Source: Nonomuraea deserti
GTDB lineage: Bacteria; Actinomycetota; Actinomycetes; Streptosporangiales; Streptosporangiaceae
Length of the DNA stretch: 64,000 nucleotides
Assembly (NCBI RefSeq): GCF_004348685.1
Contig: NZ_SMKO01000015.1
Location: 32,266-96,265, forward strand
Direction: 5' to 3'
Positions 42,133-51,407 of this stretch are shown here, piece by piece. Positions within the stretch are counted from its first letter, which is position 1; each line of letters starts with the position of its first letter. Under the pieces are notes generated by a model. That model had not been told where the DNA came from. It ran no database searches and saw only the letters and a program-made list of their open reading frames with translations. A program made the translations under genes and the position numbers.

Positions 42133-43484
42133 TGACCGGTCACGACCTCGATGGGCATGGTCGGGTCGTCGTGGTCCTTGATCGGGGACTCGGCGGCCTC
42201 GGGAGGCGGCGGATCGACGCGGCGCGGCGGCTGCCACGGCTCGCGCTCGAGCGCCCTGATGAAGGCCGCGACCATGACCGGGTCGAAATGGGTGCCGGCG
42301 CACTTGCGCAGCTCTTCCACGGCCACCGGCACCGGCCTGGCGCCGCGGTAGGAACGGTCGGAGGTCATCGAGTCGAACGCGTCGGCCACCGCGATGACCT
42401 TCGCGAACTCGGGGATCTCCTCACCGGCCAGCCCCATCGGGTAGCCGGTGCCGTCGTGGCGCTCGTGGTGGTGCATGATGCCGGCGTAGGCCTCGTCGAG
42501 GAACCCGATGCCGCGTACGATCTCCAGCCCGCGCATCGGGTGCAGCTGGATCGCGGCGAACTCCTCCTCGGTGAGCGGCCCGTCCTTCTGCAGCACCTTG
42601 GTCGGCACGCCGAGCTTGCCCACGTCGTGGAGCATGCCGGCGTAGCGGATCGCCCGCACCCGCTCGACCCCCATGCCGATCTCCTGAGCGATCATGGAGG
42701 AGGCGTGCGAGACCCGCGTGCAGTGGCCGCGCGTGTAATAGTCTTTCGTCTCCACCGCCTGGCAGAGCGCGGCGATGGTGGCGTCGTAGGAGCGCTGCTG
42801 CGCGTGATATTGGCCGAACGCCCACCGCGCCACGAAGAGCGGCACCAGCACCAGCACCGCCGAGATCGACGCCACGGTGGCCCACAACCCCGCCACCAGC
42901 AGCCCGAACGTGCCGTAGCCCAGATAGGACAGCAGGAACTGGACCATGCCGCGCATCGGCACCTCGGTGGCGCGCGACCCCGTGGCCAGTGCGATCACGG
43001 TGAGGGTGAGGACGATGTTGAGCGGCACGAAAACCGCCGTGGCCGCGACGTAGGGGCCGATCAGGTCGTCGAACGCGTTGACCTGAGGCACGCCGACCTG
43101 CCCGTCGAGCGCGACGTAGACCCACCCGGCCGCGAAGCCGCAGATGGCGAACTGGGCGCCGTTGAACAGGCGTTTGATCAGCGGCAGTCCCGGCCGCACG
43201 CTCACGAACGCGGTCAGCCCCACCAGCGCCGCCCCCTCGGGACCGAGCAGCACCACGGCGGCCAGCGAGGCCGAGAAGCTCACCGAGACGGCGAACTGCT
43301 CCACGTTGAGCAGCGTCGGCATCGACTCGCAGACCAGGAACAGCAGCGCGAGCACGAGCAGGATGTCGAGGTCCTCCGGAGCCACGGGGGCACCGGAGAC
43401 CACGACGCCGCGAACGATGAGAGCGGCCGCCACCCCGATCACAGCGACCAGATAGGCCCTTGCGGGCCACGGCAGATCACGCAT
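42129..43484 (-). CDS. Membrane HD-GYP domain phosphohydrolase
   Basis: A 451-residue protein. About eight hydrophobic segments occupy residues 10-225, then comes a complete HD-GYP domain with GHCTRVSHAS, AGMLHDVGKLGVP, IQLHPMRGLEIVRG, IMHHHERHDGTGYPMGL and VADAFDSMTSDRSYR. All metal and GYP residues are present, so it probably hydrolyses cyclic-di-GMP or a related nucleotide at the membrane. It is encoded immediately upstream of a degenerate relative with the same layout, suggesting a regulated pair. Confidence 0.88.
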   Translation of the reverse strand: MRDLPWPARAYLVAVIGVAAALIVRGVVVSGAPVAPEDLDILLVLALLFLVCESMPTLLNVEQFAVSVSFSASLAAVVLLGPEGAALVGLTAFVSVRPGLPLIKRLFNGAQFAICGFAAGWVYVALDGQVGVPQVNAFDDLIGPYVAATAVFVPLNIVLTLTVIALATGSRATEVPMRGMVQFLLSYLGYGTFGLLVAGLWATVASISAVLVLVPLFVARWAFGQYHAQQRSYDATIAALCQAVETKDYYTRGHCTRVSHASSMIAQEIGMGVERVRAIRYAGMLHDVGKLGVPTKVLQKDGPLTEEEFAAIQLHPMRGLEIVRGIGFLDEAYAGIMHHHERHDGTGYPMGLAGEEIPEFAKVIAVADAFDSMTSDRSYRGARPVPVAVEELRKCAGTHFDPVMVAAFIRALEREPWQPPRRVDPPPPEAAESPIKDHDDPTMPIEVVTGQ

Positions 43485-43502
43485 TGCGGCCCCCTACGGC
43501 GG

Positions 43503-43607
43503 TCAGGTCCAGGAGACCCCGGGTGGGATCGCTCCCCCGAACACCATGACCATCGGAGCGGCCAGCACGGCGGCCATGAGCAGCCGGGCGACCATAGCCT
43601 TCAACAT
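43503..43607 (-). CDS. Small hydrophobic peptide
   Basis: A 34-codon reading frame just upstream of the HD-GYP gene encodes MLKAMVARLLMAAVLAAPMV followed by MVFGGAIPPGVSWT. A GGAGG ribosome site lies 7 nt before this ATG; another in-frame ATG at 43613 is too close to it. The product would be a single membrane helix or a cleaved secreted peptide. The good ribosome site and protein-like composition argue for a real gene. Function unknown. Confidence 0.5.
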   Translation of the reverse strand: MLKAMVARLLMAAVLAAPMVMVFGGAIPPGVSWT

Positions 43608-43707
43608 ACGCATGCCTCCACGGTCGACTTGTGGAGTTTCACGCTACAGAAGAGGACGTGGTCGCACCGGCCGAGTGTGAAATAGCAAGCAAAGCGTAAT
43701 CAAGCAA

Positions 43708-44649
43708 CTACGAGACGCGATGTGCGGCGGCCCACTCCACGGTCCTCTTCACGCCGGTCGACAGGTCGGTGCGCGGCTGCCAGCCGAGCCCGTCGTGGGC
43801 GGGCACCGGGTCGACCGCCATCGCCGGCAGGTCGCCCACGCGCGGCTGCGCGAACCCCGGCTTGTCCTGGGCGCCCGCCGCGTCGGCGATGAGCGAGTGC
43901 AGCCGGCGGTCGCTGGTCTGGATGCCGGTGCCGAGGTTGAACCTGCGGCCGTTGCCCTCCGCCCCGCACGCCCTGACGAAGCCGTCGACCACGTCGTCGA
44001 CGTAGATGTAGTCGCGGGTCTGGGTGCCGTCGCCGTAGAGGACCGTGGGCGTGCCCGACAGCAGCGCGTCGGTGAAGATGGCGACCACGCCGGCCTCGCC
44101 CTCGGGCGACTGGCGCGGGCCGTAGACGTTGGAGAGCACCAGCGTGGTGTATTCGAGACCGTAGAGGGCCCGGAACGTGGCTAGGTAGGTCTCGCCGCTC
44201 AGCTTGGAGGCGGCGTAAGGAGAACGCGGGTCGGTCGGCGCGTCACCGGGCACCGGGATCGTCGAGGGCCTGCCGTAGACCGCCACCGACGAGGCGAACA
44301 CCACCTTGCGGGTGCGCCCCTCGTGGGCCGCGGCCAGCACGGACGCCGTGCCCGCGACGTTGACGCCCGCGTCGTGCACCGGGTCGGCGACGCTCTTGCG
44401 CACGCTGATCTGCGCGGCCAGGTGGCAGATGACCTCGGGTTGGAGGTCGGCGACCAGCCCGATCAGCGCGGGATCGCGCACGTCGATCTCGTGCAGCCGG
44501 AAGCGGTCGCTCCCGGCCGCCTGCGCCAGGTTGCCCCGGCGCCCTGAGGACAGGTCGTCGACCACGTCGACCTCGTGCCCGTCGGCCAACAGGCGATCGA
44601 CGAGATTCGAACCGATGAACCCGGCACCCCCGGTGACCAACGCGCGCAT
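43708..44649 (-). CDS. NAD-dependent epimerase/dehydratase (GalE-like)
   Basis: Extended short-chain dehydrogenase of 313 residues that probably epimerises a UDP-sugar. The Rossmann motif TGGAGFIGSNL is at residues 6-16. CHLAAQISVRKSVADP, the catalytic SSVAVYG and YAASKLSGE (YxxxK), and the RDYIYVDDVV substrate block follow. It resembles UDP-glucose 4-epimerases of actinobacteria. No sugar-gene neighbours are present, so the exact sugar is uncertain. Ten nt separate it from the rsrA gene. Confidence 0.85.
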   Translation of the reverse strand: MRALVTGGAGFIGSNLVDRLLADGHEVDVVDDLSSGRRGNLAQAAGSDRFRLHEIDVRDPALIGLVADLQPEVICHLAAQISVRKSVADPVHDAGVNVAGTASVLAAAHEGRTRKVVFASSVAVYGRPSTIPVPGDAPTDPRSPYAASKLSGETYLATFRALYGLEYTTLVLSNVYGPRQSPEGEAGVVAIFTDALLSGTPTVLYGDGTQTRDYIYVDDVVDGFVRACGAEGNGRRFNLGTGIQTSDRRLHSLIADAAGAQDKPGFAQPRVGDLPAMAVDPVPAHDGLGWQPRTDLSTGVKRTVEWAAAHRVS

Positions 44650-44659
44650 GCGGTCGATC

Positions 44660-44926
44660 CTAGTCGGCCAGCTCCGACCTCACTTGCGCGATGCGGGCCA
44701 GGACCTTGGAACGCAGGTCGGCCGGGACCGGGTCGCAGCCGCAGTGTTTGTGCACGAGCGCCTTGACCGCTTTGTCCAGATCATATTCCTGCAGGCACGG
44801 GCTGCACTCGTCGAGATGCACGCGGATGTCGGCGACGTCGCTTTCGGTCAGCTCGCCGTCGAGATAGGCGTAGACCTTGTCGAGCACCTCGCGACAGTCG
44901 GTGTCATGCGGGTTGCCACAGCTCAT
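44660..44926 (-). CDS. rsrA: Zinc redox-sensing anti-sigma factor
   Basis: An 88-residue anti-SigR factor of the ZAS family. C11, H37, C41 and C44 occupy the same positions as the zinc ligands and redox cysteines of Streptomyces RsrA. Thiol oxidation forms a disulfide, releases zinc and frees SigR. A C-terminal CGC pair adds cysteines near residue 76. The ATG overlaps the sigR stop codon by 4 nt, so the two proteins are made in step. Confidence 0.95.
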   Translation of the reverse strand: MSCGNPHDTDCREVLDKVYAYLDGELTESDVADIRVHLDECSPCLQEYDLDKAVKALVHKHCGCDPVPADLRSKVLARIAQVRSELAD

Positions 44927-45597
44927 TTCGATCCCTCCGCCGGGACCAGGCCACGCTCGCGAGCATAGTCCTCAAGGAGGCCCCGCAACTGCCTGCGTCC
45001 CCTGTGCAGCCTCGACATCACGGTGCCGATCGGAGTGCCCATGATGTCGGCGATCTCCTTGTAGGGGAAGCCCTCGACGTCAGCCAGGTAGACGGCGATC
45101 CTGAACTCCTCGGGCAGGGCCGCCAGAGCCTGCTTGATGTCGCCGTCGGGCAGGTGCTCGAGCGCCTCGACCTCGGCCGACTTCAGCCCGCTCGAGGTGT
45201 GGGACTCGGCCCGCGCGAGCTGCCAGTCCTCGATCTCCTCGGCGCCCGACTGCTTCGGCTCGCGCTGCTTCTTGCGGTAGCTGTTGATGAAGGTGTTGGT
45301 CAGGATCCGGTAGAGCCACGCCTTGAGGTTGGTGCCCTGCTGGAACTGGTGGAACGACGCGAACGCCTTGGCGAAGGTCTCCTGCAGCAGGTCCTCCGCG
45401 TCCGCGGGATTTCGGGTCATCCGGAGCGCGGCGGAGTAGAGCTGCTCGAGATACGGCATGACGTCGCGCTCGAATCGCTCGCTTCGCTGCTCCAGCGTCT
45501 CCGCGCCTGTCGCGGGCACCGGACCCACCCCCCTAAGATCACCGGTGGCCGACCGTGGCGGAACACCGTACTCAGGGGAGGATACCCGCTGGCCCAT
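44923..45597 (-). CDS. sigR: ECF sigma factor SigR/SigH (thiol-oxidative stress)
   Basis: A 224-residue ECF sigma factor. Region 2 is [29 protein letters not shown], with [27 protein letters not shown]. Region 4 is [44 protein letters not shown]. The ATG at 45597 (AGGAGG just upstream) gives the size of the main Streptomyces SigR form. In-frame starts further up (45639, 45717) could give a longer form, as known for SigR-prime. A SigR-type promoter lies just upstream, so the gene should be autoregulated. Confidence 0.94.
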   Translation of the reverse strand: MGQRVSSPEYGVPPRSATGDLRGVGPVPATGAETLEQRSERFERDVMPYLEQLYSAALRMTRNPADAEDLLQETFAKAFASFHQFQQGTNLKAWLYRILTNTFINSYRKKQREPKQSGAEEIEDWQLARAESHTSSGLKSAEVEALEHLPDGDIKQALAALPEEFRIAVYLADVEGFPYKEIADIMGTPIGTVMSRLHRGRRQLRGLLEDYARERGLVPAEGSK

Positions 45598-45648
45598 GAC
45601 CTCCTGGTCGGCGGGTTGGGGGCTGAGCAATGTGAGCATGCTCGTCGC

Positions 45649-45675
45649 AACACACCCGCGCCCTCGTCTGTTCCC
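45649..45675 (-). promoter_or_regulatory. SigR-dependent promoter of sigR-rsrA
   Basis: On the minus strand GGGAAC (45675-45670) and GTT (45651-45649) are separated by exactly 18 nt. This fits the published SigR consensus GGAAT-N18-GTT. Transcription would begin near 45642, leaving the ATG at 45597 as first well-placed start. Confidence 0.75.
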
Positions 45676-45762
45676 GCAAGATAGAAGGTACGAAGGACCC
45701 GGTGCGGGGAACGTCATAACGTACCGGCTGGTAGCCCTTTTTCCGTAACCCAGGAGTCGCGT

Positions 45763-46503
45763 GTGCTGCCCATTCCGGCCGAGGAACTGAACGGCTCAGG
45801 GACGCTCGGGCCGTACTGGACCTTCTATCGCGCCGTCGCCGCCGAGCAACTGAACCGATGGCTTCCCGGCCAGCCCTCCGTGATCCTCGACCTGTCCGGC
45901 GGCCGCGGCCGGTGGTCCGGCCAGGCGGCCAGGGCGGGGCACCGGGTGATCGAGGTGCTCGACTTCCGCCGCACGGTCGACGCGCAGTCCCGATTGCGCG
46001 ATGCCGACCGCGTCCGTCACGTACGCGCCGACGATCTGTCGTTCCTGCCCGACGAGAGCGTGGACGCCGTCCTCGCCGAAGAGCGCGCGATGTCGGTCGA
46101 GCTGATGGCCGAGTCGGCGATGAGCGACGTGGCCAGGGTGTTGCGCCCCGGCGGCCGGGCGCTGGTGTGCGTCGACTCGCTCGTGCTGGGCATGGCGATC
46201 CTGGCCGAGCAGGGCCAGTGGCAGCACCTGCGCCAGACCGGCGAGGTGATGCTCGTGCCGTGGCCCGACGGCAGCATCACGCGCTGCTTCAGCAGCGGGC
46301 AGCTGCGCGAGCTGCTGGTGGGCGCCGGGCTGGAGGTGGAGTGGATGCGGCCGCGCACGGTGTTGTCGCCGTCCACGGTCGACCACGTGCTGTCGTCCGA
46401 CGCGCGCGCCCTGTCCTATCTGGTGCGCACGGAGCTCGAGGCCCATCCCGACGACGACGACACCGTCGGGATCCACCTGGTGGCCAGCGCCCGCAAGCGC
46501 TGA
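45763..46503 (+). CDS. SAM-dependent methyltransferase
   Basis: A class I methyltransferase of 246 residues. The SAM-binding motif I is [18 protein letters not shown] near residue 40 (GGRGR instead of GxGxG). Motif II is [17 protein letters not shown], motif III is [16 protein letters not shown], and [17 protein letters not shown] is the post-I region. The GTG start at 45763 follows CAGGAGTCG. It is divergent from sigR. The substrate is unknown. Confidence 0.82.
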   Translation: MLPIPAEELNGSGTLGPYWTFYRAVAAEQLNRWLPGQPSVILDLSGGRGRWSGQAARAGHRVIEVLDFRRTVDAQSRLRDADRVRHVRADDLSFLPDESVDAVLAEERAMSVELMAESAMSDVARVLRPGGRALVCVDSLVLGMAILAEQGQWQHLRQTGEVMLVPWPDGSITRCFSSGQLRELLVGAGLEVEWMRPRTVLSPSTVDHVLSSDARALSYLVRTELEAHPDDDDTVGIHLVASARKR

Positions 46504-46583
46504 CGGCCTGCCGGCGGGCTCTTCTGACGGGCCCTGCCGGCCGAGCGGGCCGCCGTTCTTCGTGGCCGGCGGCCCCGGCGCGG

Positions 46584-46916
46584 TCAGCGGCGGCGCTCCC
46601 GCTTCCCCTGGCACTGCACGCACCGCGCGGCCTCGGGGCGGGCCTCCAGCCGGCCTTCGGGCACGGGCTTGCCGCAGTCGACGCACCTGCCGTAGGCGCC
46701 TTCGTCGATGCGCTCGATCGCCTCCACCACCGCGCGGCGCTGCGCGGTGGCCACGGTCAGCATGGCCTGCGCGCGGTCGGCGTCGGTGAGGTCGGAGCCC
46801 GCGTCGGCCGCGGAGTATTCCCGCACGGCGACGGGGTCGCCTTTGAGGACCCCGATCGAGCGGTCCAGTTCGGCGAGCATGTCTTTCAGCCGCTCACGAG
46901 CGGTCGTGACGTCCAC
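46584..46916 (-). CDS. TraR/DksA-type zinc-finger protein
   Basis: A 110-residue RNA-polymerase-associated protein of the DksA/TraR superfamily. A helical N-terminal part (RERLKDMLAELDRSIGVLKG, AQRRAVVEAIERIDEGAYG) is followed by a C4 zinc finger, RCVDCGKPVPEGRLEARPEAARCVQCQGKRERRR. The acidic tip found in DksA is only partly matched (DAGSDLTDADRAQ). A role in stress transcription is inferred. Confidence 0.85.
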   Translation of the reverse strand: MDVTTARERLKDMLAELDRSIGVLKGDPVAVREYSAADAGSDLTDADRAQAMLTVATAQRRAVVEAIERIDEGAYGRCVDCGKPVPEGRLEARPEAARCVQCQGKRERRR

Positions 46917-47074
46917 GAATCCGCACCTCCGGGTGAATGAGGGAAGCCTGCGGCCAGGGACTCCCCGGATGTCCCCGCCGGCGCGATCAATGGGGGCCTA
47001 TGTGGCGGTGACACCGAGTGAACGGTTGCATCGCTTTCCTCACCGAATGCCCACTTACCGCGCTTCTTACACCT

Positions 47075-47818
47075 TTAGAACAGCGCGGGCTCCCCCGCCT
47101 CGGGGAGCGGTTTGATGAGGTCGGGACCGTTGTTCCTGACGTTGTTCACCTCCGTGGCGACCGCGTACGCCGTGAGCCGCCCCGACTCGGCGGGCACCAG
47201 CAGCTCCGAGGCCCGCCCGGTGTCGGTGAGCTTGGGATCGAGCCATTCGGCCCAGCGGTCGCGCTCGATCATCATGGGCATCCTGTCGTGGATGCGGCCC
47301 AGGTGGTCCTCGGCGTCGGTGGTGATGACGGTGCAGCTGACGAGCCATTTGAGCGGGTCGTCGTCGGCGCGCGAGGGATCCTTCCAGAACTCGTACAGGC
47401 CGGCCATGGCCAGCACCCCGCCGTCCGCGGGATGGATGAAGTACGGCTGTTTCTTCTTCTCGCCTTCAACCGGCATCCACTCGAAATAGCCGTCGGCCGG
47501 GAGCAGGCATCTGCGCTTGGCGAACGCCCTGCGGTAGGACGGCTTCTCCGCCAGCGTCTCGGCCCTGGCGTTGATCAGCCGCGAGCCGATCGACGGGTCC
47601 TTCGCCCAGGCGGGGACCAGACCCCACTTGACGATCCTGAGCTGGCGGACCGCCCGCTCGGCCTCGTGGGGCACGCGGCTCAGGACGGCGTAGACGTTCT
47701 TGGTCGGCGCCACGTTGTAGTCGGCGCCGAGCTCCTTCTCGGGGTCGCCGTCCTGCTCGATCTGGAACTCCTCGAGCAGCTCGTGCTTCTTGCGCGCCGA
47801 GGCGTATCTACCGCACAT
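47075..47818 (-). CDS. SRAP-family abasic-site protein (YedK/HMCES type)
   Basis: A 247-residue protein that crosslinks to abasic sites in single-stranded DNA through Cys2. The start [10 protein letters not shown] exposes the catalytic Cys after Met removal. Other active-site blocks are [55 protein letters not shown], and the His in [10 protein letters not shown]. The ATG at 47818 is fixed by the need for Cys2. It is divergent from aroA, with 97 nt between. Confidence 0.92.
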   Translation of the reverse strand: MCGRYASARKKHELLEEFQIEQDGDPEKELGADYNVAPTKNVYAVLSRVPHEAERAVRQLRIVKWGLVPAWAKDPSIGSRLINARAETLAEKPSYRRAFAKRRCLLPADGYFEWMPVEGEKKKQPYFIHPADGGVLAMAGLYEFWKDPSRADDDPLKWLVSCTVITTDAEDHLGRIHDRMPMMIERDRWAEWLDPKLTDTGRASELLVPAESGRLTAYAVATEVNNVRNNGPDLIKPLPEAGEPALF

Positions 47819-47915
47819 GTCACCACACTGCCATGTCCTTCCCTCACTCGCGTGCCCGCCCGGCGGCGGCGCGCGGACTTCGACCGCGTCCTGCCACTCC
47901 CAGTACTCTTTGACC

Positions 47916-49187
47916 ATGCCCGCTCCGCTCTGGCCCGCACCGACGGCGACGACCCCCGTCAGCGCCACCGTCTCGCTGCCCGGCTCCAAGTCGGTGACCA
48001 ACCGCGCGCTGCTGCTCGCCGCGCTCGCCGACGGTCCCGGCGTCGTGCGCGGTGCGCTGCGCAGCCGCGACGCGGACCTGATGGCGGCCGCGCTGCGGGC
48101 GCTCGGCACCACGCTGGTGGCCGGCGGCGAGAGCGCCGCGGGGGTCGACTGGCACGTGACGCCCGGCCCGGTCCGCGGCGGCGTCAGCATCGACGCCGGC
48201 CTGGCGGGCACGGTCATGCGCTTCGTCCCGCCGATGGCCGCGCTGGCCGACGGCCCGGTCCACTTCGACGGCGACCCGCACGCGCGCAAGCGCCCGATGG
48301 GGCCCATCCTCGACGCGCTGCGCTCGCTGGAGGCGCGGGTCGACAACGACGCGCTGCCGTTCACGATCACCGGGCCCGTCACGGGCGGCGAGGTGACGCT
48401 GGACGCGTCGGGTTCGTCGCAGTTCGTCTCGGGGTTGCTGCTGGCGGCCGCGCGTTTCGAGAAGGGCGTCACGATCCGCCACGTGGGCCCGCCGGTGCCC
48501 TCGCAACCGCACATCGAGATGACGGTGCAGATGCTCAGGGCGGCCGGCGTCACGGTCGACGACGGCGAGCGCGACGTGTGGCGCGTCGAGCCCGGCCCGA
48601 TCGCGGCGAGAGACGTCACGGTCGAGCCCGACCTGTCCAACGCGGCCCCGTTCCTGGCCGCCGCGCTGGTCACGGGCGGCACGGTCACCATCCCGGCATG
48701 GCCCGCCGAGACCACCCAGCCCGGCGACGCCCTGCGGGGCCTGCTCACCTCCATGGGCGCCACGGTCACCCGCACGGCCGATCTGGCCGTCACGGGCACG
48801 GGCGAGATCACCGGCATCGACGCCGACCTGCACGAGGTCGGCGAGCTGACCCCGACGATCGCCGCGCTGGCCGCGCTCGCGCGCACCCCGAGCCGCATCC
48901 GGGGCGTGAGCCACCTGCGCGGCCACGAGACCGACCGCCTGGCCGCGCTGGCCACCGAGATCAACCGCCTCGGCGGCGACGCCGAGGAGACGGAGGACGG
49001 CCTGGTCATCCGCCCGCGCCCGCTGCGCGGCGGCACCTTCCACAGCTACGACGACCACCGCATGGCCACCGCTGGCGCGGTGATCGGGCTCGCGGTGCCG
49101 GGCGTGCGGGTGGAGAACGTCGCGACGACCGCCAAGACCCTGCCGGAGTTCGTCCAAATGTGGGCGGCGATGCTGGACACTCGATGA
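47916..49187 (+). CDS. aroA: 3-phosphoshikimate 1-carboxyvinyltransferase (EPSP synthase)
   Basis: Transfers enolpyruvate from PEP to shikimate-3-phosphate in aromatic amino-acid synthesis. The 423-residue protein has [18 protein letters not shown] near residue 21, [51 protein letters not shown], and the C-terminal [21 protein letters not shown] and [15 protein letters not shown]. The start MPAPLWPAP at 47916 fits the family. It is followed by rsgA. Confidence 0.95.
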   Translation: MPAPLWPAPTATTPVSATVSLPGSKSVTNRALLLAALADGPGVVRGALRSRDADLMAAALRALGTTLVAGGESAAGVDWHVTPGPVRGGVSIDAGLAGTVMRFVPPMAALADGPVHFDGDPHARKRPMGPILDALRSLEARVDNDALPFTITGPVTGGEVTLDASGSSQFVSGLLLAAARFEKGVTIRHVGPPVPSQPHIEMTVQMLRAAGVTVDDGERDVWRVEPGPIAARDVTVEPDLSNAAPFLAAALVTGGTVTIPAWPAETTQPGDALRGLLTSMGATVTRTADLAVTGTGEITGIDADLHEVGELTPTIAALAALARTPSRIRGVSHLRGHETDRLAALATEINRLGGDAEETEDGLVIRPRPLRGGTFHSYDDHRMATAGAVIGLAVPGVRVENVATTAKTLPEFVQMWAAMLDTR

Positions 49188-49264
49188 CGACGGAGATCCG
49201 GCCGCTGCCCGCCGCTGGTTTCGCGGGGGAAACCCCGGGCACGTGGGAGATGGGCGACACGTGA
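49184..49264 (+). CDS. Possible 26-residue ORF overlapping the end of aroA
   Basis: The ATG of this frame overlaps the aroA stop codon (ATGA). The frame encodes [19 protein letters not shown] and ends at 49264. It has no recognisable family and no own ribosome site, so it may be spurious or a coupling peptide between aroA and rsgA. Confidence 0.2.
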   Translation: MTTEIRPLPAAGFAGETPGTWEMGDT

Positions 49265-49361
49265 CTGCGCGCTGCCCGCACCTGCCCGCCGCACCCGGCC
49301 CGCGTCACCGAGCACCCTGTCACCGACCACAGAGGGGAAGCGAGCGTATGGGAGCGGACCG

Positions 49362-50405
49362 CTGAGGAAGCGGGAGTACGACGAGGACGACGTACGGGTC
49401 AGGCCGGGCAAGGGGTCACGGCCGCGCACCCGGATCCGTCCTGCGCACGAGGACGCCGTCGGAGGTTTCGTGGTCGCCGTCGACCGGGGCCGCTACACCG
49501 TCCTGGTCGAGCCGGAACGCCCGAAGGGCTCGGTCCAGAAACGCCGGCAGCAGGCGCAGCGCCGCCTGGTGGTCGCCATGAAGGCCCGCGAGCTCGGCCG
49601 CAAGGGCATCGTCGTGGGCGACCGGGTCGCGCTGGTCGGCGACGTCTCCGGCCGTCCCGACACCCTGGCGAGGGTCGTCCGCGTGGAGCCGCGCAGCTCG
49701 ATGTTGCGCCGCTCGGCCGACGACACCGATGACACCGACGGCATCGAACGCCCGGTCGTCGCCAACGCCGACCAGCTCGTCATCGTGACCGCCCTGGCCG
49801 ATCCGCCGCCCCGCCCCCGCATGATCGACCGCATGCTGGTGGCCGCGTTCGACGCCGAGATCGAGGCTCTGCTCTGCCTCACCAAGTCCGACCTCGCCCC
49901 GCCCGACTCCCTGGTCGCCCTGTACGAACCGCTGGGCGTCTCGCACGTCGTCGTGCGCAAGGGCGGCTCGCTCGACGAGCTGCGCGACCACCTGACCGGG
50001 CGCATCAGCGTCCTGGTCGGCCACTCGGGGGTCGGCAAGTCCACCCTGGTCAACGCCCTGGTCCCCGACGCCAACCGCGCCGTCTCCCAGGTCAACGCCG
50101 TCACGGGCCGCGGCCGCCACACCTCCACCTCGGCCGTCGCCCTGGAGCTGCCGGAGGGCGGCTGGATCATCGACACCCCGGGCGTGCGCAGCTTCGGGCT
50201 GGCCCACGTGTCGGTGGAGACGGTGCTGGCCGGGTTCCCCGACCTGGTGGAGGGCACGGTCGACTGCCCGAAGGGCTGCACCCACCTGGGCGACGGCTGC
50301 GCCCTCGACGCCTGGGCGGCCGCCGGCAACGCCGACCCCGCCCGCCTGGAGTCGCTCCGCCGTCTCCTGTCCAGCCGCGAGGGCTCGCCCGACGACTCTG
50401 CCTGA
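49362..50405 (+). CDS. rsgA: Small ribosomal subunit biogenesis GTPase
   Basis: Circularly permuted GTPase that checks late 30S maturation. G4 is LTKSDLAP, G1 is GHSGVGKSTLVNALVP, G3 is DTPGVRSFGL, and the C-terminal zinc motif is CPKGCTHLGDGCAL. Conserved N-terminal sequence (KREYDEDDVRVRPGKGSRPR) is readable from about 49365, so the usual in-frame GTG at 49470 starts too late. The only start-like codon ahead is CTG at 49362, preceded by GGGAG. From it the protein has 347 residues. The start is therefore uncertain. Confidence 0.85.
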   Translation: MRKREYDEDDVRVRPGKGSRPRTRIRPAHEDAVGGFVVAVDRGRYTVLVEPERPKGSVQKRRQQAQRRLVVAMKARELGRKGIVVGDRVALVGDVSGRPDTLARVVRVEPRSSMLRRSADDTDDTDGIERPVVANADQLVIVTALADPPPRPRMIDRMLVAAFDAEIEALLCLTKSDLAPPDSLVALYEPLGVSHVVVRKGGSLDELRDHLTGRISVLVGHSGVGKSTLVNALVPDANRAVSQVNAVTGRGRHTSTSAVALELPEGGWIIDTPGVRSFGLAHVSVETVLAGFPDLVEGTVDCPKGCTHLGDGCALDAWAAAGNADPARLESLRRLLSSREGSPDDSA

Positions 50406-50624
50406 CCCTTTCAGGTGCCCTTACGTGCCGTCATGGCGCGCTCGTACGCGCTGCCTTTCCGGCGGTCGATGGGTTGGGCAAAAGGGGACGGAATGCCAGG
50501 AAAGATCAGTGATCTCTCTTGACATGACGTACTTACCACTGACAGGGAAAAGGGATACCGGTTACCAGAAAAGAGACGTTGGTGACTGATGTTCGGTATA
50601 CGACTCACGGTAGCGTGGGCGACC

Positions 50625-51407
50625 GTGCAGGGTTACAACGATGATCTTCGCCTCGCGCATGTCATGGCGGACGCCGCCGATGACCTGACCATGCGGCGGT
50701 TCAAGGCGGTCGACCTGAAGGTCGACACCAAGCCCGATCTGACGCCGGTCAGCGACGCCGACCGCGCTGTGGAGGAGGCCATCAGGGGCACGCTGCGCCG
50801 TGCCAGGCCGCGCGACGCGGTCGTGGGAGAGGAGTTCGGCAAGACCGGGTGGGGCGCCCGGTCGTGGATCATCGACCCCATCGACGGCACCAAGAACTAC
50901 GTGCGCGGCGTGCCCGTGTGGGCGACCCTGATCGCGCTCATGGAGTACGGCCAGGTCGTCGTCGGCCTCGTGTCGGCCCCCGCGCTCGGCAGGCGCTGGT
51001 GGGCGGCCACCGAGGGCGGCGCGTGGACCGGCAAGAGCCTGACCAAGGCGTCCAGGATGACCGTGTCGTCGGTCTCGAATCTGGAGGACGCGTCGCTCTC
51101 CTACTCCAGCTTCGACGGCTGGGAGAAGACGGGCCGCCTCGACAACTTCCTCGACCTCGGCCGCGCCTGCTGGCGCACGAGGGCGTACGGCGACTTCTGG
51201 TCGCACATGATGGTCGCGGAGGGATCGGTGGAGGTGTCCGCGGAGCCCGAGTTGTCGCCGTGGGACATGGCGGCGCTCACCGTGATCGTCGAGGAGGCCG
51301 GCGGCGTCTGGACCGACGTGGCGGGCGTGAAGGGCCTGGAGGGCGGCAGCCTCGTCTGCACCAACGGCACCCTCCACGACGAGGTGATCCGCCGGCTCAA
51401 CGCCTAG
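50625..51407 (+). CDS. hisN: Histidinol-phosphatase, inositol-monophosphatase fold
   Basis: Mg-dependent phosphatase of 260 residues, probably dephosphorylating histidinol phosphate in histidine synthesis. The metal-site motifs are VVGEEFG near residue 67, the WIIDPIDGTKNYVRGVP block near 85-101, and LSPWDMAALTVIVEEAGG near 209. The GTG at 50625 gives MQGYNDDLRLAHVMADAAD, the usual start of actinobacterial HisN; an ATG at 50589 is the alternative. Other his genes are absent, as is normal for hisN. Confidence 0.87.
   Translation: MQGYNDDLRLAHVMADAADDLTMRRFKAVDLKVDTKPDLTPVSDADRAVEEAIRGTLRRARPRDAVVGEEFGKTGWGARSWIIDPIDGTKNYVRGVPVWATLIALMEYGQVVVGLVSAPALGRRWWAATEGGAWTGKSLTKASRMTVSSVSNLEDASLSYSSFDGWEKTGRLDNFLDLGRACWRTRAYGDFWSHMMVAEGSVEVSAEPELSPWDMAALTVIVEEAGGVWTDVAGVKGLEGGSLVCTNGTLHDEVIRRLNA

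Noticed and set aside
47018..49264. A 748-codon plus-strand frame spanning SRAP and aroA
   Set aside because: It is a shadow frame rich in Arg/Gly/Pro across two well-supported genes on opposite strands. Only its last 26 codons, after the aroA stop codon, were kept as a weak candidate.
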